The notes under the pieces are model-generated. The model was given only the letters and a program-made list of their open reading frames with translations, searched no databases and was not told the origin of the DNA. Shown here one piece after another: positions 5,187 through 7,382 of a stretch of 7,382 nt of DNA. The DNA lies in contig JARGGE010000131.1 in assembly GCA_029210865.1 (NCBI GenBank), positions 1 through 7,382 of the forward strand. Direction: 5' to 3'. The first letter of the stretch is position 1, and every line of letters starts with the position of its first letter. Source of the DNA: Trueperaceae bacterium. Its GTDB lineage: Bacteria; Deinococcota; Deinococci; Deinococcales; Trueperaceae. The position numbers and the translations under genes are program-made.

Positions 5187-7355
5187 CTACGCCCTCGCCG
5201 CCTCGGCGTCCGCGGACGCGTCCTCCCCGCCCGCCAGCCGGTCGCTTGCGGGCAGCGGCTCGATCAGCGCGAGCGCCTCGGCGCGCAGCCGCCGGGTGGT
5301 CTCGAGGAGTTGGCTGCAGGCCTCGCGTTCGCAGCGCGCGAGGGTCTGGTCGGCGCGGTCGAGCTGCGCGAGCGCGAGCCGCCGGTCGCCGCGCAGGAGC
5401 GTGGCCTGGGCGTAGGCGAGCAGGCCCTCGGCGCGGAGGAGCGGCGCCACGTCGAGCGCCAGCAGCCGCTGGTAGAGCCGATCGGCGCGCGCCTCGTCCT
5501 CGTCGGCGTCGGCTTCGGCGGCGGCGGTGAGGTAGTAGGCGTACGCGGCGTCGGCCGCGCCCCCCTTCTCGAAGTGCTCGGCGGTCAGCTCGGAGAGGGC
5601 GAGCGGCGCGTGCTGCTCGAGCCAGGTCGCGATGTGCAGGTGCAGCATCGGGCGCTCGGAGAAGGGCGTCATCTGGAGCACGGCGTGGCGCAGCAGCTCG
5701 CTGCGGAAGCCGTACTCGGTCTGGCCCGAGAGGCGCGAGGTGCTCTGGCGCACGAGCAGGTCGGAGCCGCGCAGCGTGCGCAGGCCGTGCCGGACGTCGC
5801 CGGCGAAGGCGGCGAGGAGCCCCTCCCAGGTGCGCTCGCCGGTGAGCGCCGCGAGCGCGAGCAGCCGCCGGGCGGCGGGCTCGAGCATGTCGAGGCGCGT
5901 CTGCAGCAGGCTCGTGAGCGAGCCGCTGAAGTGCGTGTCCTGCGTGATCGAGAGCGCCCGGCCGAGCTCGAACACCGACGCGGGCACGCCGCCGACCTGA
6001 TGCACCAGCGAGCGCATGGCCACGCGGAACACGGGGTCGGCGACCTGGTCGAGCAGCTCGAGGCTCTCGGTAATCGACAGCGGCGCGATCGTGAGCGCGT
6101 CGGCGCCGGGCGGCAGGTCGCGGCCGCGGCTGGTGCGCACGACGAGCATCGGAGCTTGGACGCCGGTGAGGCACTCGACGAAGGCCTCGAGGTCGGCGTC
6201 GAAGCGGTCGCTCTCGACGAAGAGCGCGAGCGAGGCCACCCCCACGCGGCGGTGGGCGATCGCGACGAGCACGTCGCGCCAGGCGAGCAGGGTGCGGTCG
6301 ACCGCGCGTCGCTCGAGGCGCTTCCAGGGCACCTCGGGGACCAGGTCGAGGCTCTCGAGCACGAGGCGGTGCCAGCGCGCCTCGCCCGGAAGCAGCTGGG
6401 CGAGCGCTTGCTGCACGGTGGCGGCGCGGGCGCGCACGTCGTCGGCCTCGCGGAGGCCGAACACCTGCGCGGCCAGCTCCGTCCACAGCGAAGCGTCGCC
6501 GTTGCGCGCGTGCAGCCACACGACCGTGGTGGCGGGGTCGAGGCCGGCCGCGAACTCTTGCAGCAGGCGCGTCTTGCCGCTGCCCGCCTCGCCCACCAGC
6601 CAGGCGACGCGGGTCCGCTTCGTGCGCCGCACGCCGCGGTGCCAGGCCGCAAGCGCGTCGAGCTCGCGGGCGCGGCCGACGAAGCGCACGCGCGCGTAGG
6701 GGTCGGGGTCGCGGTGCTCGCTTGCGTGCAGCCGGTACGCCTCGGTGACGTTGGGGAACGCGGGCAGGCGGACCTCGCTCACCTTCTCGTAGGTCAGACG
6801 GTGGCGCGTCGCCTGGTACGTCTCTTCGGCGGTCCACACCTCGCCGGCGCCGGCGGCGTGCTCGAGGCGGCTGGCGAGGTTGACCACGCTGCCCATGACC
6901 GTGTACTCGCGCACCCGGCCCGAGCCGATCGCGCCCGCGATGACGACGCCGGTGGTGACCCCGGCGCGCCCCTGCAGGTCGACGCCCTTGGCCGCGCCGA
7001 CGCGCTCGATCGCGCGCAGGCTCGCCTCGGCGGCGACGACCGCGCGGTAGGGGTCGTCGGGGTGGGAGCGCGGCGCGCCGAAGACCGCCATCAGCCCGTC
7101 GCCGCGGAAGGCGTCGACGTAACCGTCGTAGTCCTCGACGACGCTCGCCACCTCGGTGAGCACCTCGTCGGCGAGGTCGCGCGTCTCTTCGGGGTCGAGG
7201 CCGTGCGTGAGCGAGCTGAAGCCGGTGAGGTCGACGAAGACGACGCTCACGCGCCGCCGCTCGCGCTCCTCGGCCGGAGCGCCGAGCGGCCGCCCGCACA
7301 TGCCGCAGAAGCGCATGCCGGGGGGGCTCGCCGAACCGCACGCCGTGCACCGCAT
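5187..7355 (-). CDS. Zinc ribbon - class III adenylate/guanylate cyclase - AAA/STAND ATPase - TPR-like signalling protein
   Basis: This is a 722-residue cytoplasmic signalling protein. Residues 3-20 form a zinc ribbon (C3xxC6, C17xxC20). Residues about 36-200 are a class III nucleotide cyclase: metal aspartates D42 (VFVDLTGFS) and D86 (FRGDGLMAVFG), T152 in EYTVMG at the second base-recognition position, and N159/R163 in VNLASRLE. The position usually held by the purine-recognising lysine (VDKF.GD) is A82, so nucleotide choice or activity may differ. A VGR motif (226-228) opens an ATPase module with Walker A GEAGSGKT (255-262). The Walker B region LALFVESDRFD (377-386) lacks the usual EDLHWAD. 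Residues 590-700 are alanine/leucine-rich helices resembling TPRs, shorter than in many relatives. The ATG at 7355 is preferred over the overlapping out-of-frame ATG at 7359 because only it gives the zinc ribbon. Such proteins usually sense a signal through the ATPase/TPR part. Confidence 0.92.
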   Translation of the reverse strand: MRCTACGSASPPGMRFCGMCGRPLGAPAEERERRRVSVVFVDLTGFSSLTHGLDPEETRDLADEVLTEVASVVEDYDGYVDAFRGDGLMAVFGAPRSHPDDPYRAVVAAEASLRAIERVGAAKGVDLQGRAGVTTGVVIAGAIGSGRVREYTVMGSVVNLASRLEHAAGAGEVWTAEETYQATRHRLTYEKVSEVRLPAFPNVTEAYRLHASEHRDPDPYARVRFVGRARELDALAAWHRGVRRTKRTRVAWLVGEAGSGKTRLLQEFAAGLDPATTVVWLHARNGDASLWTELAAQVFGLREADDVRARAATVQQALAQLLPGEARWHRLVLESLDLVPEVPWKRLERRAVDRTLLAWRDVLVAIAHRRVGVASLALFVESDRFDADLEAFVECLTGVQAPMLVVRTSRGRDLPPGADALTIAPLSITESLELLDQVADPVFRVAMRSLVHQVGGVPASVFELGRALSITQDTHFSGSLTSLLQTRLDMLEPAARRLLALAALTGERTWEGLLAAFAGDVRHGLRTLRGSDLLVRQSTSRLSGQTEYGFRSELLRHAVLQMTPFSERPMLHLHIATWLEQHAPLALSELTAEHFEKGGAADAAYAYYLTAAAEADADEDEARADRLYQRLLALDVAPLLRAEGLLAYAQATLLRGDRRLALAQLDRADQTLARCEREACSQLLETTRRLRAEALALIEPLPASDRLAGGEDASADAEAARA

Positions 7356-7361
7356 GCATCC

Positions 7362-7367
7362 ACTCTA
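7362..7367 (-). promoter_or_regulatory. TAnnnT box before the cyclase gene (possible leaderless -10)
   Basis: On the minus strand TAGAGT lies 6 bases before the ATG at 7355, the spacing expected of a leaderless promoter. No Shine-Dalgarno precedes the ATG, which agrees. The -35 region would fall outside the window, so this cannot be confirmed here. Confidence 0.4.
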
Positions 7368-7382
7368 GTCGATGGCTTGGTC

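Noticed and set aside
4933..7359. An 808-residue minus-strand frame starting at the ATG four bases before the cyclase start
   Set aside because: The translation is almost wholly Arg/Ala/Pro/Gly, out of frame with the cyclase, and runs through the cyclase stop into hicB.

Overview
The window is GC-rich, strongly codon-biased DNA with tightly packed genes. It looks like bacterial chromosome, plausibly from the Deinococcota (Deinococcus/Thermus/Truepera side). This rests on two things. The Nudix protein resembles, from memory, the Thermus diadenosine-polyphosphate hydrolase Ndx1. Three of the upstream gene boundaries carry a TAnnnT box a few bases before the start codon, as in leaderless promoters of that phylum. 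The assignment is an inference and no search was possible.

Layout. At the extreme left (about 3-116, + strand) is a fragment that reads as an anaerobic ribonucleotide reductase (NrdD). Its codon use (ATA, AGG) is unlike the rest, and it dissolves into non-NrdD sequence. It is either a gene remnant or an assembly join. From 3271 leftward to 155 on the minus strand runs a compact three-gene operon. It starts with a secreted cell-wall amidase (GTG start, signal peptide, Amidase_3 catalytic domain), followed 4 bases later by a Nudix hydrolase. The last gene overlaps the Nudix stop as GTGA and encodes an unrecognised 348-residue protein with an internal repeat and a C-terminal helical, winged-helix-like tail.

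A 248-base divergent intergenic region (3272-3519) holds probable promoters for both sides and a strong GC hairpin. To its right, on the plus strand, lies an orphan HExxH zinc-metallopeptidase-like protein (3520-4587). A fresh 39-base in-frame tandem duplication sits directly before its catalytic helix. It converges on a hicB-hicA toxin-antitoxin pair on the minus strand (5072 to 4612), arranged antitoxin first with a one-base TAGTG overlap.

The right third (7355 to 5187, minus strand) is one large signalling protein: zinc ribbon, class III nucleotide cyclase, STAND/AAA-type ATPase and a helical TPR-like tail. Its cyclase keeps both metal aspartates and the Asn/Arg pair, but has alanine where the base-recognising lysine normally sits.

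No tRNA, rRNA, CRISPR array, insertion sequence or integrase was seen. I see no clear new multi-gene system. The most unusual items are the duplicated segment in the metallopeptidase-like gene, the altered cyclase active site, the foreign-looking NrdD fragment and the unknown third gene of the amidase operon.
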